Numbered from the stretch's first letter, positions 1 to 6,911 are shown. The stretch: 52,332 nt of DNA from Candidatus Saccharimonadota bacterium (GCA_030528355.1 JAUMZA010000007.1:1-52332); one strand, 5' to 3'. Notes: generated by a model not told the origin, from the sequence alone. Numbers and translations are program-made.

Positions 1-30
1 CAGCTGCCGCTCAAGAGTCTTTATGTTCAT
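1..30 (-). CDS. 5' end of a gene that continues past the left edge
   Basis: An ATG on the minus strand at 28-30 opens a frame (MNIKTLERQL) that stays open to the window edge. A -10-like hexamer TACAAT (plus positions 37-42) lies 6 bases upstream of the ATG and a TGGCAC -35-like hexamer lies 17 bases above that (60-65). The same tight promoter-to-start spacing recurs elsewhere in the window, which supports a real start. Only ten residues are visible, so no function can be given. Confidence 0.4.
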   Translation of the reverse strand, partial: MNIKTLERQL

Positions 31-70
31 AGATATATTGTAGCAAATCACCCCTTAAAGTGCCACGGAA

Positions 71-718
71 TTACAGGATACTTACATAGTCATTTTTCGT
101 GATGATAATATGGTCGTTTAGCATAATACCAAGAATCTTTCCCGCTTCAGCCAGCCTATCAGTGACAGCTTTGTCCGCCTCACTCGGACGCAAACTCCCG
201 CTCGGATGATTGTGCGCTACGATGATACTGGCAGCTCGGTCGGCGATGGCGGGAGCGAAGACTTCGCGCGGATGCACCAGGCTGGCGGTGAGGGTGCCTA
301 TAGAAATCACATGCTTGTTAATCAACCGATTTGCACCGTCTAGCGTCAAGCAGACAAAATATTCTTGTTGTTTGTCGCGAATATCTACCAATTGCTCGGC
401 CGCCTTGTCGGGCGAATCAATCACCGGGCGGTCAGGCTCCAGCAAATGTCGCCGCGCCAGCTCAAAACTCGCCAAAATCACCGGAATTTTGGCCGCACCC
501 AAACCCCCAACTTGCCGCAAGTCATCATACAATACGTCTGCGCCTTTTGCCTGCAGCACCTTTAGCACCCGCCGGGCGATCACACTTACATCCGCCTGTT
601 TATTGCCACTGCCGATAATCGCCATCAATAACTCAAGATCGGACAGTCTGGCCGCACCATAGAGTGCCAGCTTTTCACGCGGACGCTCATTGGGGCGACG
701 ATCATGCATTTTCATCAT
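71..718 (-). CDS. radC: RadC-family JAB/MPN domain protein
   Basis: A 215-residue protein with the RadC layout. The N-terminus has the family opening RPNERPREKL and DLELLMAIIGSG, followed by a helix-hairpin-helix-like segment (VGGLGAAKI, about residues 66-74) and a C-terminal JAB/MPN domain. The JAMM zinc motif is intact: H169-N-H171-P-S-G and D182. RadC proteins are near-universal and their cellular role is unsettled; the old link to DNA repair is weak, and a metal-dependent nuclease or peptidase fold is what the domain predicts. The length is normal. The gene starts 15 bases after a small membrane protein gene, with a purine-rich GAGAGGTAAGG in the gap, so the two probably share an mRNA. 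ATG at 718 or 709 could be the start. Confidence 0.93.
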   Translation of the reverse strand: MMKMHDRRPNERPREKLALYGAARLSDLELLMAIIGSGNKQADVSVIARRVLKVLQAKGADVLYDDLRQVGGLGAAKIPVILASFELARRHLLEPDRPVIDSPDKAAEQLVDIRDKQQEYFVCLTLDGANRLINKHVISIGTLTASLVHPREVFAPAIADRAASIIVAHNHPSGSLRPSEADKAVTDRLAEAGKILGIMLNDHIIITKNDYVSIL

Positions 719-733
719 AGCCCTATCAACACC

Positions 734-1192
734 TTACCTCTCCTCTCTTATAAATAGATCTATCTCGAACACATCTCTACCATCTCGACTTTTATCGGCA
801 TATACCTGGAAGCGATAACCATCCCGCACCCCGCTTGTGACACACGAATCAACACTAGTCCCATCACTATAGGTACATCTAAACTCACTTAGCGAAGTAT
901 TTTTCAAATCGCCCAAAAAACCCTTTATCTTACTCTCGGTTATCTTATCTGTCATCCAGGACTGAGTGAAATCAGGACACCTGCCACTTAAACAAACCAG
1001 TCTAGGAGGCTCGACTATATATCGTGTCTGTTTCCAACCCTCCCCTGGCTTAAATGTTTTTGCAACCGACTCAATTGGCTCGGTACTACCAGTCCACATC
1101 GCAAGACCAATAAGTGTCACTAGTAGCACGCCACACACCGCCACACTCCACAGCACTATTCTTTGTAAACGTTTTTTTGTAGCTGCTGGCAT
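734..1192 (-). CDS. small single-pass membrane protein, unknown function
   Basis: A 152-residue protein I do not recognise. Residues 1-10 are basic, and residues about 12-32 form one hydrophobic segment (SVAVCGVLLVTLIGLAMW), so it is either membrane-anchored or has an uncleaved signal. The remaining 120 residues would lie outside the cell and contain four cysteines (in VCLSGRC, FRCTY and DSCVT), enough for two disulfides. A strong Shine-Dalgarno AGGGGGAGG precedes the ATG. It is upstream of radC in the same direction. A 45-base inverted repeat lies just above the start (1218-1262). Confidence 0.7.
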   Translation of the reverse strand: MPAATKKRLQRIVLWSVAVCGVLLVTLIGLAMWTGSTEPIESVAKTFKPGEGWKQTRYIVEPPRLVCLSGRCPDFTQSWMTDKITESKIKGFLGDLKNTSLSEFRCTYSDGTSVDSCVTSGVRDGYRFQVYADKSRDGRDVFEIDLFIREER

Positions 1193-1217
1193 GCGGCGCC
1201 CTCCCCCTTACAACACA

Positions 1218-1262
1218 AAAGCACAGCACGTTATACTACTATATATACGTTGACTGTGCTTT
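1218..1262. promoter_or_regulatory. inverted repeat upstream of the 152-residue membrane protein gene
   Basis: Nine-base arms AAAGCACAG (1218-1226) and CTGTGCTTT (1254-1262) are perfect inverted copies separated by 27 AT-rich bases. The site sits 26 bases upstream of a minus-strand start codon. It could be an operator, or a hairpin in a 5' leader. There is no T-run, so a terminator is unlikely. Confidence 0.35.
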
Positions 1263-1419
1263 ATATTATTCATATCTACCCTATGAATGAATTACTATTT
1301 ATATCTATAATAGCCTTCGCTAGCACACATGGCAAGCCGCTTATTCAATTGTGGCAGCCAGCAAAACCAGTACCACTAAAACCCTAGCTGCACTTCACCA
1401 CCCTGACCGCCTCCACGTC
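1263..1419. other. gene-poor stretch
   Basis: No convincing ORF, tRNA or repeat is seen here. It belongs to the roughly 520-base gap between the leftward 734-1192 gene and the leftward broken kinase gene. The rest of that gap holds the promoter, hairpins and small ORF listed separately. Confidence 0.5.
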
Positions 1420-1448
1420 TTTACATATTGAAGTTAGCCTGCTATATT
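1420..1448 (+). promoter_or_regulatory. candidate sigma70-type promoter
   Basis: TTTACA at 1420-1425 and TATATT at 1443-1448 are separated by exactly 17 bases. Transcription would begin near 1455, at the first base of a GC-rich hairpin. No protein-coding gene follows on the plus strand, so the likely product is an RNA. Confidence 0.45.
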
Positions 1449-1454
1449 GACGAT

Positions 1455-1590
1455 AGAATCCCCACGCCAGGTGAGCCGTTAGGTTTGCAAGGGGGATTCT
1501 TTCGTAGCGTTAACATCTTACATAAAATCGCTACGTTAACTTATAAAAAGCATCCCCAAAATATCCCAGAAGGGTTGGGGATGCTTCTTA
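1455..1590 (+). ncRNA. candidate small structured RNA
   Basis: Downstream of the promoter at 1420-1448 come three inverted repeats in a row. The first has arms AGAATCCCC (1455-1463) and GGGGATTCT (1492-1500); the second has CGTAGCG (1503-1509) and CGCTACG (1529-1535); the third is a 12-bp GC-rich stem at 1548-1586 that can end transcription. No ORF of note runs through on the plus strand. It lacks the SRP tetraloop region and does not look like tmRNA, RNase P or a tRNA. The 3' end could be near 1503 or 1590. The gene is inferred, not demonstrated. Confidence 0.35.
1545..1590 (-). terminator. rho-independent terminator of the broken-kinase operon
   Basis: Arms AAGCATCCCCAA (1548-1559) and TTGGGGATGCTT (1575-1586) form a 12-bp stem, with an inner CCC-AGAA-GGG stem. 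On the minus strand the hairpin is followed by TTTTTATAAG, so it mainly serves leftward transcripts. On the plus strand the tail is weaker (CTTATT). Confidence 0.75.
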
Positions 1591-1671
1591 TTCATGATTA
1601 ATAGTTGGCAAGATAACCGTAATAAGCTCCTCGTCTCGCTCTTGTTGTTCTCTTGTGTCGTTATCATTCAT
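1588..1671 (-). CDS. 27-residue ORF at the end of the kinase operon
   Basis: This short frame (MNDNDTREQQERDEELITVI and seven more residues) runs from an ATG 40 bases after the broken kinase gene to a TAA that abuts the terminator hairpin. It is highly acidic at the N-terminus and hydrophobic near the C-terminus. The ribosome site (AAAGAG) is weak. It may be a real micro-protein or chance; no family is recognised. Confidence 0.3.
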   Translation of the reverse strand: MNDNDTREQQERDEELITVILPTINHE

Positions 1672-1710
1672 GTACACACTCTTTTCTGATGATTTTTATT
1701 AAAATTTCCG

Positions 1711-2020
1711 CTAGTTTAGCAAATTACGGCGTAGTTTGGCAACAATCTCAGCTTGCGATAGTGTTTCATCGATATCATACTCACCTTTTATACCCAGCCT
1801 ATCCTGATCTTTCCACCATTGGCGTAGTTCAGCTTCACCAAATTCATGGGCGTTTGGTTTAGTTGCCTGGCGTATCTTTTACATGCAACATCTCTCGCCG
1901 CACCACGTCTTGCGACACTAACATAGTGTGCGGACCAAGTTCTTGTTGCAATAATTTTGCGGTGGATGTTTTGCCGCTACCAGAATTACCGCGCAAAATA
2001 ATTAGTTTTGATTTTACCAT
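1711..2020 (-). pseudogene. broken P-loop (AAA/zeta-like) kinase gene with internal deletion
   Basis: The 5' part encodes 53 residues with an intact Walker A motif, GNSGSGKTS, followed by LVSQDVVRREML, and then stops at 1859-1861. Directly after it, in another frame, come about 50 codons reading ATKPNAHEFGEAELRQWW and on to KDQDRLGIKGEYDIDETLSQ, ending at TAG 1711-1713. These are recognisable as the N- and C-terminal ends of one small kinase family. The middle, probably 60-70 residues in a full protein of about 170, is missing, and the joint shifts the frame. A strong Shine-Dalgarno, GGAGGAG, remains before the ATG. The decay looks recent because both ends are still well preserved. Confidence 0.75.
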
Positions 2021-2091
2021 CCAATCTCCTCCAAAAGTTCGTAGGCGGTGGCGGCAAGCTGCAGGGCTTTGTTAATGAGAGTGTGTATCAT
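2014..2091 (-). CDS. 25-residue ORF coupled to both neighbours
   Basis: The frame MIHTLINKALQLAATAYELL (25 residues in all) starts in an ATGA overlap with the stop of the 97-residue gene upstream. It ends just inside the start of the kinase gene, and its last codons carry the kinase Shine-Dalgarno. It could be a translational coupling ORF, a micro-protein with one amphipathic helix, or a leftover of a larger gene. No function is recognised. Confidence 0.35.
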   Translation of the reverse strand: MIHTLINKALQLAATAYELLEEIGW

Positions 2092-2381
2092 AATGAATCA
2101 ATTAGCTCTAGTAGCTTTTCCCAAGATGCTCTATCTGTGTGATTATTCTCAAGCAGATAGACACACATAATAATGATATATAGCTGAGGAGTCTCCTCTT
2201 TATTGATCCACTCTTGCATTTCAAGCGGATAAAAATAAACGTCTAAAAGGTTAGTGGCTGCACCGTAATCCGAAACAAACACGTCAACACCCTCGGCACG
2301 TATTTCTTTAGCACACTCCTTACAAAATGTAACTACTTGATTATACGTCATTTGAGGATAACTTACTTCGAACTGCACCAT
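2088..2381 (-). CDS. 97-residue acidic protein, unknown function
   Basis: A small acidic cytoplasmic protein with no signal peptide or membrane segment that I recognise from no family. It ends in an ATGA overlap with the next tiny ORF. A TATAAT hexamer (plus positions 2393-2398) lies 11 bases before the ATG and overlaps the tail of the upstream terminator, so it has its own promoter and an almost leaderless mRNA. Because it follows the coiled-coil protein at 2451-3560 and is small and acidic, an immunity- or antidote-like role is possible, but nothing in the sequence proves it. The terminator between them argues against a simple two-gene operon. Confidence 0.65.
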   Translation of the reverse strand: MVQFEVSYPQMTYNQVVTFCKECAKEIRAEGVDVFVSDYGAATNLLDVYFYPLEMQEWINKEETPQLYIIIMCVYLLENNHTDRASWEKLLELIDSL

Positions 2382-2405
2382 AGTTACTAATTATTATATT
2401 AAAAA

Positions 2406-2437
2406 GCCCAAGGTTATCAAAATAGATAGCCTTGGGC
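2406..2437 (-). terminator. rho-independent terminator after the coiled-coil protein gene
   Basis: Arms at 2406-2418 and 2425-2437 (GCCCAAGGTTATC pairing with GATAGCCTTGGGC, one G-T pair) form a long stem with a 6-base loop. On the minus strand it is followed by TTTTTAATA. It ends the transcript of the gene at 2451-3560. Confidence 0.85.
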
Positions 2438-2450
2438 AGCAACCTCCTTA

Positions 2451-3560
2451 CTATTCAGGCGTGGTGTAGCGGTCAGGATGTCCTGGAGGATAATTTTGGT
2501 CGATCAGATGCTTACCTCTATCATCAACCCCATCGGTATCCCAAGATACTCGCACGTTATCCTCATATACCTGGGTAATATGAAGATCAATCGGGCGATT
2601 TCGATCATAAAAAACCCCATCACGAGACTTCGTTTCATTGTCCCGAGAACTAACTCTATTAGGAGCAAAGCCGGGTCGAGCCGAACGATCATATAACGTT
2701 CCACCTCTGCCGTTGTCTGTGAAGTTGTGGGATCCATGTTCACGATACGGATCTCGCCTATATGTTACCGTACCAAGCTTATCCAAAACATAATGCCCAT
2801 GACCTTCTCCATCGGGCTTACCAATACCACCAAAATAAATATTAGTACTACCGCCATGACCCTTTGAGATACGCACACTACCCCTGTAGCGAAGGGGGAT
2901 GCCAGCCTTATCTAAAATAGCCTCTACATCCTTGTGCCGCTTCTCATTCTCGGTCTTGACCTTTTCAAGTCGAGACCGAAAGGCGTCAGCAGCCCGATTG
3001 AATTCTGCCTTAGCACACTTAAACTCAGTCTGAATGCGTTCATGTTCAGCTTTTGCCAAATCAAACACACCCTTGGCAGCACTAAACTCATCTTTCGCCT
3101 GTAAGAATGCAGACCTCGATACCTCATGCTGTGCCCGTGCTCTACGAATTTCTTCAACCAGACGACGACGTTCAGCAACATACCGCTGCGACTCTTCCTT
3201 GTAGCGACGACCTTCGGCCGCATAGCTACTAGCCGACGCACCATCTCGACGATCATATGCAGACGATGCTGCATCATACGAGCGCTTCATATTCTCAAAC
3301 GCCTGCTCCTGCTGTGCATTGAGTGAATCAATCCGAGGGCTATTTGAATCTCGAACACTTCGAAAGTGATGCCATGTTCGATTCTGTTCTTCATACGCAG
3401 ATTGCTTAGCTTCATACGCACGATTCATGCTGTCTCGTGCGGCAGAGCGACGCTCCCATGCACGCTGCTGTGCCTGATATGCATCCTGCTTACGCTGAAA
3501 CGCAGCGTCTTGCTCAACCTTCAAACGGTCAAGTTCGGCATCTTTTGCCATTTCCATCAC
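2451..3560 (-). CDS. long coiled-coil protein with a conserved-looking C-terminal domain
   Basis: A 369-residue protein. Residues about 5-215 are almost entirely charged and Ala-rich helix with recurring A-Y-x-A and R-x-x-A patterns, typical of a long coiled coil. Residues about 220-369 are quite different: Gly-, His- and Asp-rich, with FGGIGKPDGEGHGHYVLD, VTYRRDP and a proline-rich tail. It has no signal peptide or membrane segment. The layout, a helical stalk plus a compact polar C-terminal domain, resembles polymorphic toxins and phage or tape-like proteins, but I cannot name the domain. The start is GTG 3560 or ATG 3557; the Shine-Dalgarno is poor. A promoter and a terminator flank it, so it is transcribed alone. 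Confidence 0.75.
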   Translation of the reverse strand: MMEMAKDAELDRLKVEQDAAFQRKQDAYQAQQRAWERRSAARDSMNRAYEAKQSAYEEQNRTWHHFRSVRDSNSPRIDSLNAQQEQAFENMKRSYDAASSAYDRRDGASASSYAAEGRRYKEESQRYVAERRRLVEEIRRARAQHEVSRSAFLQAKDEFSAAKGVFDLAKAEHERIQTEFKCAKAEFNRAADAFRSRLEKVKTENEKRHKDVEAILDKAGIPLRYRGSVRISKGHGGSTNIYFGGIGKPDGEGHGHYVLDKLGTVTYRRDPYREHGSHNFTDNGRGGTLYDRSARPGFAPNRVSSRDNETKSRDGVFYDRNRPIDLHITQVYEDNVRVSWDTDGVDDRGKHLIDQNYPPGHPDRYTTPE

Positions 3561-3610
3561 CTGTCTCTGTAAAGGAACGAATGCTACGACAAATATCGCA
3601 ACTAAGCTTG

Positions 3611-3638
3611 ATTATACAGCTCTTCTCAGAAATAGCAA
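3611..3638 (-). promoter_or_regulatory. promoter of the coiled-coil protein gene
   Basis: On the minus strand TTGCTA (plus 3633-3638) and TATAAT (plus 3611-3616) are separated by 16 bases. It lies just downstream of the tRNA terminator and leaves a leader of about 50 bases before the GTG at 3560. Confidence 0.6.
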
Positions 3639-3639
3639 T

Positions 3640-3665
3640 AAAAATCGCCCTTCTGGACGATTTTT
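3640..3665 (-). terminator. terminator downstream of tRNA-Asn
   Basis: AAAAATCG and CGATTTTT arms enclose a short GC-rich loop. The hairpin lies 14 bases beyond the tRNA 3' end and ends the tRNA transcript. Confidence 0.65.
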
Positions 3666-3678
3666 CATAATAATCTCT

Positions 3679-3753
3679 TGGCTCCCGCGACTGGGCTCGA
3701 ACCAGTGACCTATTGGTTAACAGCCAACCGCTCTACCACTGAGCTACGCGGGA
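3679..3753 (-). tRNA. tRNA-Asn(GTT)
   Basis: The minus strand folds into a standard cloverleaf. The acceptor stem TCCCGCG/CGCGGGA has a G discriminator and an encoded CCA. The D-arm begins AGCTCAGTGG, the anticodon loop is CTGTTAA with GTT at the anticodon, and the T-arm carries GGTTCGAGCC. The anticodon and G73 both fit asparagine. It has its own strong promoter and terminator. Confidence 0.97.
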
Positions 3754-3764
3754 ATACTAGATGT

Positions 3765-3793
3765 AGTATACAGGAATCTGGCTACGCAGTCAA
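3765..3793 (-). promoter_or_regulatory. strong promoter of tRNA-Asn
   Basis: On the minus strand TTGACT (plus 3788-3793) and TATACT (plus 3765-3770) are separated by exactly 17 bases. The -10 ends 11 bases before the mature tRNA. This is the closest match to the sigma70 consensus in the window. Confidence 0.85.
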
Positions 3794-3847
3794 TATATTG
3801 CCCAGCAAGTCTAGGCTACTTTCGCTCGCTCCGGTATACTACATAGC

Positions 3848-4312
3848 ATGGATCGAAAAAAGCTTACAGTATTAATTATAATTGGAGCTGTACTTATTGG
3901 CGGCTTGTGGCTTGGTAGTCAGTCTGGGCGTGATACCTCTGTTTACATTCCACAGGAACCCGCCGCTACAGCTTCACCTGCCGCACATACAGCCACCCCG
4001 CACGGCAGCTACATCACCCACCAAGAATATCTTGCAAACCCCGACACCTACAAGAACCATAAACGAATTTATTTCTTCCGCACAGATTGGTGTTTTATTT
4101 GTAAAGTTATCGCCGCCGAAGCCCGTGCTAATCTAACTCTCACTCCTGAAAATGTTGCCATTATTGAGGTAGATTTTGACACTCAAATCGATCTTCGCAA
4201 CAAGTACAACGTAACCAGCCAAACTACTTTTGTGCAAGTTGCCACGGATGGCACAAAGCTAGGGCAGTGGCATGCTCAAAATTTTCGTGAGGCCGTTGCT
4301 CAAATTCGCTAG
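3848..4312 (+). CDS. membrane-anchored thioredoxin-like protein
   Basis: A 154-residue protein. After a basic start, residues about 6-24 form a transmembrane helix or uncleaved signal (LTVLIIIGAVLIGGLWLG). A Pro/Ala/Thr-rich linker follows to about residue 52, and then a thioredoxin fold with the redox pair C82-F-I-C85 in TDWCFICK and the cis-Pro region replaced by TSQTTFVQV. It would sit on the outer face of the membrane and handle disulfides or thiol reduction of exported proteins, several of which in this window are cysteine-rich. The usual cis-proline after the CxxC is not evident (Thr-Thr instead), which may affect substrate choice. TATACT at 3835-3840 lies 7 bases before the ATG, so the mRNA is probably leaderless. 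Confidence 0.85.
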   Translation: MDRKKLTVLIIIGAVLIGGLWLGSQSGRDTSVYIPQEPAATASPAAHTATPHGSYITHQEYLANPDTYKNHKRIYFFRTDWCFICKVIAAEARANLTLTPENVAIIEVDFDTQIDLRNKYNVTSQTTFVQVATDGTKLGQWHAQNFREAVAQIR

Positions 4313-4320
4313 TTTGTAGC

Positions 4321-6516
4321 TTATCGTTGTTTTAGGTTGTTTTTTTCGGTACGAAGTTTTTCAATTGCCGAAATAAACTTTAGAGCTATTTTTGGATCTT
4401 TATTGTCTGCAAGGTATGAAATCATATATTTACCCCTATAAGTTACCACTGCAGCCTCGCCATAGCCGGTATCGCTCATGCCAGCCCCAGAGTAAATATT
4501 CGACATGCCTTGCACCATCCCTTCGCGCAAGCGATTATCTCGTAGTAGTTTTTCGATTGCATCATACTTCTTAATTGGCAGCGTATGCGTTGCGAGGCCT
4601 CGTATCATAGTTAACATATCCTCGGCCGTGGTGATATTTGCCTCACCCGACAGTGACGTGCGAGTAATGCCCGCTTGCTGCAAATATTGGTGAACGACCG
4701 AGTTGCCCACCTTCTTTAGTAGTGCTTCAATGCAGTCCTTGTCCTGACGCTCAATTGCCACTTCCATACAGTCGGTGATAGACTGGCCGCCGCTGATTGT
4801 GTCGGTTGGCTGCAGAGAGCCATTTTCAATACCGACTTGGGCTGCATAAGCCACATACACACCCTCAAAGCCGCTAGCTGGCAGCTGCAACTGTGCATTA
4901 GCCGCAACATGCATTAGCGGCTTTTTACCTGTCTCCTCCCGGAACGCTACACCAATTTTACCAGGATTGTCATGCACAAATTGCTCTACCAACGCTCTAA
5001 AACCAACTTCACTTGGCGTATAGGTACGCTTATACTGCACCTCTGGGCCAACCGCTTTTGTTACGACAATAATCGTACTACTTTTATCTTGTAAAATAGC
5101 ATAGATACTTGGGAGAGTTTGCGGCACATCAATCACTACGCCAGATGCACCCTGTAGGTGTGATGTAACAGTAAAATCACGAGTCGAAATCACCGTTTTA
5201 CCAGGCTTTTTTTCTACTTTATTTGCCACCGAAGCAGTGAGATATTTTTGCACACGATCAGGCTCAACCACTGGCACAAGATGCGGCTTCTCTTTACTGG
5301 TATCCTCTGGGATGACCGCCTTAAACGAGAGCCAGTTTTTCACTGTACGGCTTGGTACTTTTGCGGTGTAACTACCTGCCTGTAGGGCTAAATCACGGTT
5401 GAGCGCATGGTTGAGTGAATCTGCCAGTTTTTGAGCAGACTCATTACTAACAGCCGCCCCCACCTCATTAAGTGATGTGCGAATCGTAATCTTGCCATCT
5501 TTACCAGGGCGAGCTTTCTGTACGGCCGCAATAAATTCGTTAATATTACAAGTGCCGCCCGGCACGGATTTTACCACCGTAAAGCGATCATCTTCAAGCT
5601 TAAGGGTTGGATTTTTAGGTTCAATCTTACAGTCAGAACCTAGTTCTTTGAGAGTATACTTATCGATTGTTACCTTATCATAATTATATACAGGTGGATC
5701 AACCTTCACCATGCCAGCCGCCCACCAGATAGAGGTTGGCACCAAGCGTAGCCATAGCGGATACTCGGCATGCTTTAAGCGATTAGCATTATCTACCTGA
5801 ATGCCGACTTCCTTAGCGGTTGGCACCTTGTGTGGCACAGTTGCACTACCAAAATAAATCTCTACCTTGATTGCATCATAGGTCTCGTTTAGTTTTTTAA
5901 CGATTTCAGCCTTTGGGGCACTGCCCGGCGCAATACCATCTACCACCACACCTGGCGGCAAGGCCTGCGATGGATACGCCACCTGATACACAATATTGGC
6001 GGCAACTATTAGGATCAGTACGCCCACTACCGGTGCCCACCAATTTCGCTTCACCCAATCCATCATGCGAATCGGCAGCGGCGGCTTGTCATACCGACGC
6101 ATACGTGGTGGCGGCACAGCAGCCCCTCCCCCTACCACTGGCGGCGTGCGACGACGTGGTGGTACCGCAGGCGTGCCCTGTGGCGGCACTGGTTGTGGAG
6201 GATAGGGGGCAGTTGGCGACATCACACCAGGCTGCGGCGATGCACCCCAGCCACCTGGCGGCATTGGCGAATAATTCTGCCCTGGTGCTATTGATGGCGG
6301 TGCGACAGCTGGCTGAGAAGTAGGGTATGGTGACATATTGGTTGGTGGAGTTGACACGCCCGGCTGAGCCGCCTGCGATGACCCAGTCCAGTTTGGAGAT
6401 GGCATTGGCGAATAATTCTGCCCCGATACGCCTGGCACCGATGAACCACCACCCTGCGGCTGCGGTGGCTGTGGCGGCATAGTACCCTGTGGTTGATACG
6501 GGTTGTTCGGATCCAT
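4321..6516 (-). CDS. membrane protein with PG-binding-like region and degenerate beta-lactamase-like domain
   Basis: A 731-residue protein. Residues 1-145 are Pro/Gln/Gly-rich and cytoplasmic, with a twice-repeated GQNYSPMP motif. A transmembrane helix at about 160-180 follows (VVGVLILIVAANIVYQVA). Residues about 185-440 look like two copies of the PG_binding_4/VanW-associated domain. The C-terminal 240 residues align by eye with class A beta-lactamase-like serine hydrolases, but the catalytic motifs are gone: S-x-x-K is SGFE in ASGFEGVYVAYA, the SDN region is RQDKD, and KTG is absent (YSGAGMSD). It is therefore probably a non-enzymatic wall-binding or sensing protein. It follows the LexA-like gene by 35 bases. 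Confidence 0.75.
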   Translation of the reverse strand: MDPNNPYQPQGTMPPQPPQPQGGGSSVPGVSGQNYSPMPSPNWTGSSQAAQPGVSTPPTNMSPYPTSQPAVAPPSIAPGQNYSPMPPGGWGASPQPGVMSPTAPYPPQPVPPQGTPAVPPRRRTPPVVGGGAAVPPPRMRRYDKPPLPIRMMDWVKRNWWAPVVGVLILIVAANIVYQVAYPSQALPPGVVVDGIAPGSAPKAEIVKKLNETYDAIKVEIYFGSATVPHKVPTAKEVGIQVDNANRLKHAEYPLWLRLVPTSIWWAAGMVKVDPPVYNYDKVTIDKYTLKELGSDCKIEPKNPTLKLEDDRFTVVKSVPGGTCNINEFIAAVQKARPGKDGKITIRTSLNEVGAAVSNESAQKLADSLNHALNRDLALQAGSYTAKVPSRTVKNWLSFKAVIPEDTSKEKPHLVPVVEPDRVQKYLTASVANKVEKKPGKTVISTRDFTVTSHLQGASGVVIDVPQTLPSIYAILQDKSSTIIVVTKAVGPEVQYKRTYTPSEVGFRALVEQFVHDNPGKIGVAFREETGKKPLMHVAANAQLQLPASGFEGVYVAYAAQVGIENGSLQPTDTISGGQSITDCMEVAIERQDKDCIEALLKKVGNSVVHQYLQQAGITRTSLSGEANITTAEDMLTMIRGLATHTLPIKKYDAIEKLLRDNRLREGMVQGMSNIYSGAGMSDTGYGEAAVVTYRGKYMISYLADNKDPKIALKFISAIEKLRTEKNNLKQR

Positions 6517-6551
6517 AGTTGTTATGTTAATAATACCAGCCTTCAGGTGGG

Positions 6552-6911
6552 CTATTCAAGCCCTAAAAGCTCAGCAGCACGTGTTAATACCGCCTCATCC
6601 TTGAGGGCTTGCGGCGTTGCTTCTGCGGCAAGCTGTTGTCGTTTACGGGCGAGAGTACGAGCCAACCATGCCTTGTGGGTATCAGCGGCAGATGGCGGCG
6701 GCACCACCTCTAGAGTACGAATCCCGTCCTTCCCCTTTTTTAGATAGCCCCGGGCAATTAAATTATTGACATGCGTTGCGACGGTTGATACTGATTTATA
6801 GCCCATTGCCTGCATAATTTCTCGGTAACTTGGGGCAAAATTATTTGTTGTAATAAATTCATCAAGATAGCGTAACAATTCACGCTGTTTTTTGGTAGTG
6901 CGTTCTCGCAT
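6552..6911 (-). CDS. LexA-like DNA-binding domain protein without the S24 protease
   Basis: A 119-residue protein. Residues 4-66 match the LexA winged helix closely: TKKQRELLRYLDEFI, then NFAPSYREIMQAMGYKS, STVATHVNNLIARGYLKK and IRTLEV. In LexA this would be followed by the autocleavage domain with its Ser-Lys pair. Here there is only an Ala/Leu-rich helical tail of about 45 residues (about 72-119). It can bind DNA but cannot be cleaved by RecA-stimulated self-proteolysis, so it is either a constitutive repressor or responds to another signal. It overlaps the 3' end of the upstream O-antigen ligase-like gene by 32 bases and has the Shine-Dalgarno AAGGAG, so it is part of that operon. Confidence 0.85.
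   Translation of the reverse strand: MRERTTKKQRELLRYLDEFITTNNFAPSYREIMQAMGYKSVSTVATHVNNLIARGYLKKGKDGIRTLEVVPPPSAADTHKAWLARTLARKRQQLAAEATPQALKDEAVLTRAAELLGLE

Noticed and set aside
1455-1500. SRP (4.5S) RNA
   Set aside because: The conserved GGAAGG-type apical region of SRP RNA is missing and the hairpin is too short.
1588-3753. Genomic island inserted at tRNA-Asn
   Set aside because: No integrase gene and no second copy of the tRNA 3' end were seen in the flanking sequence.
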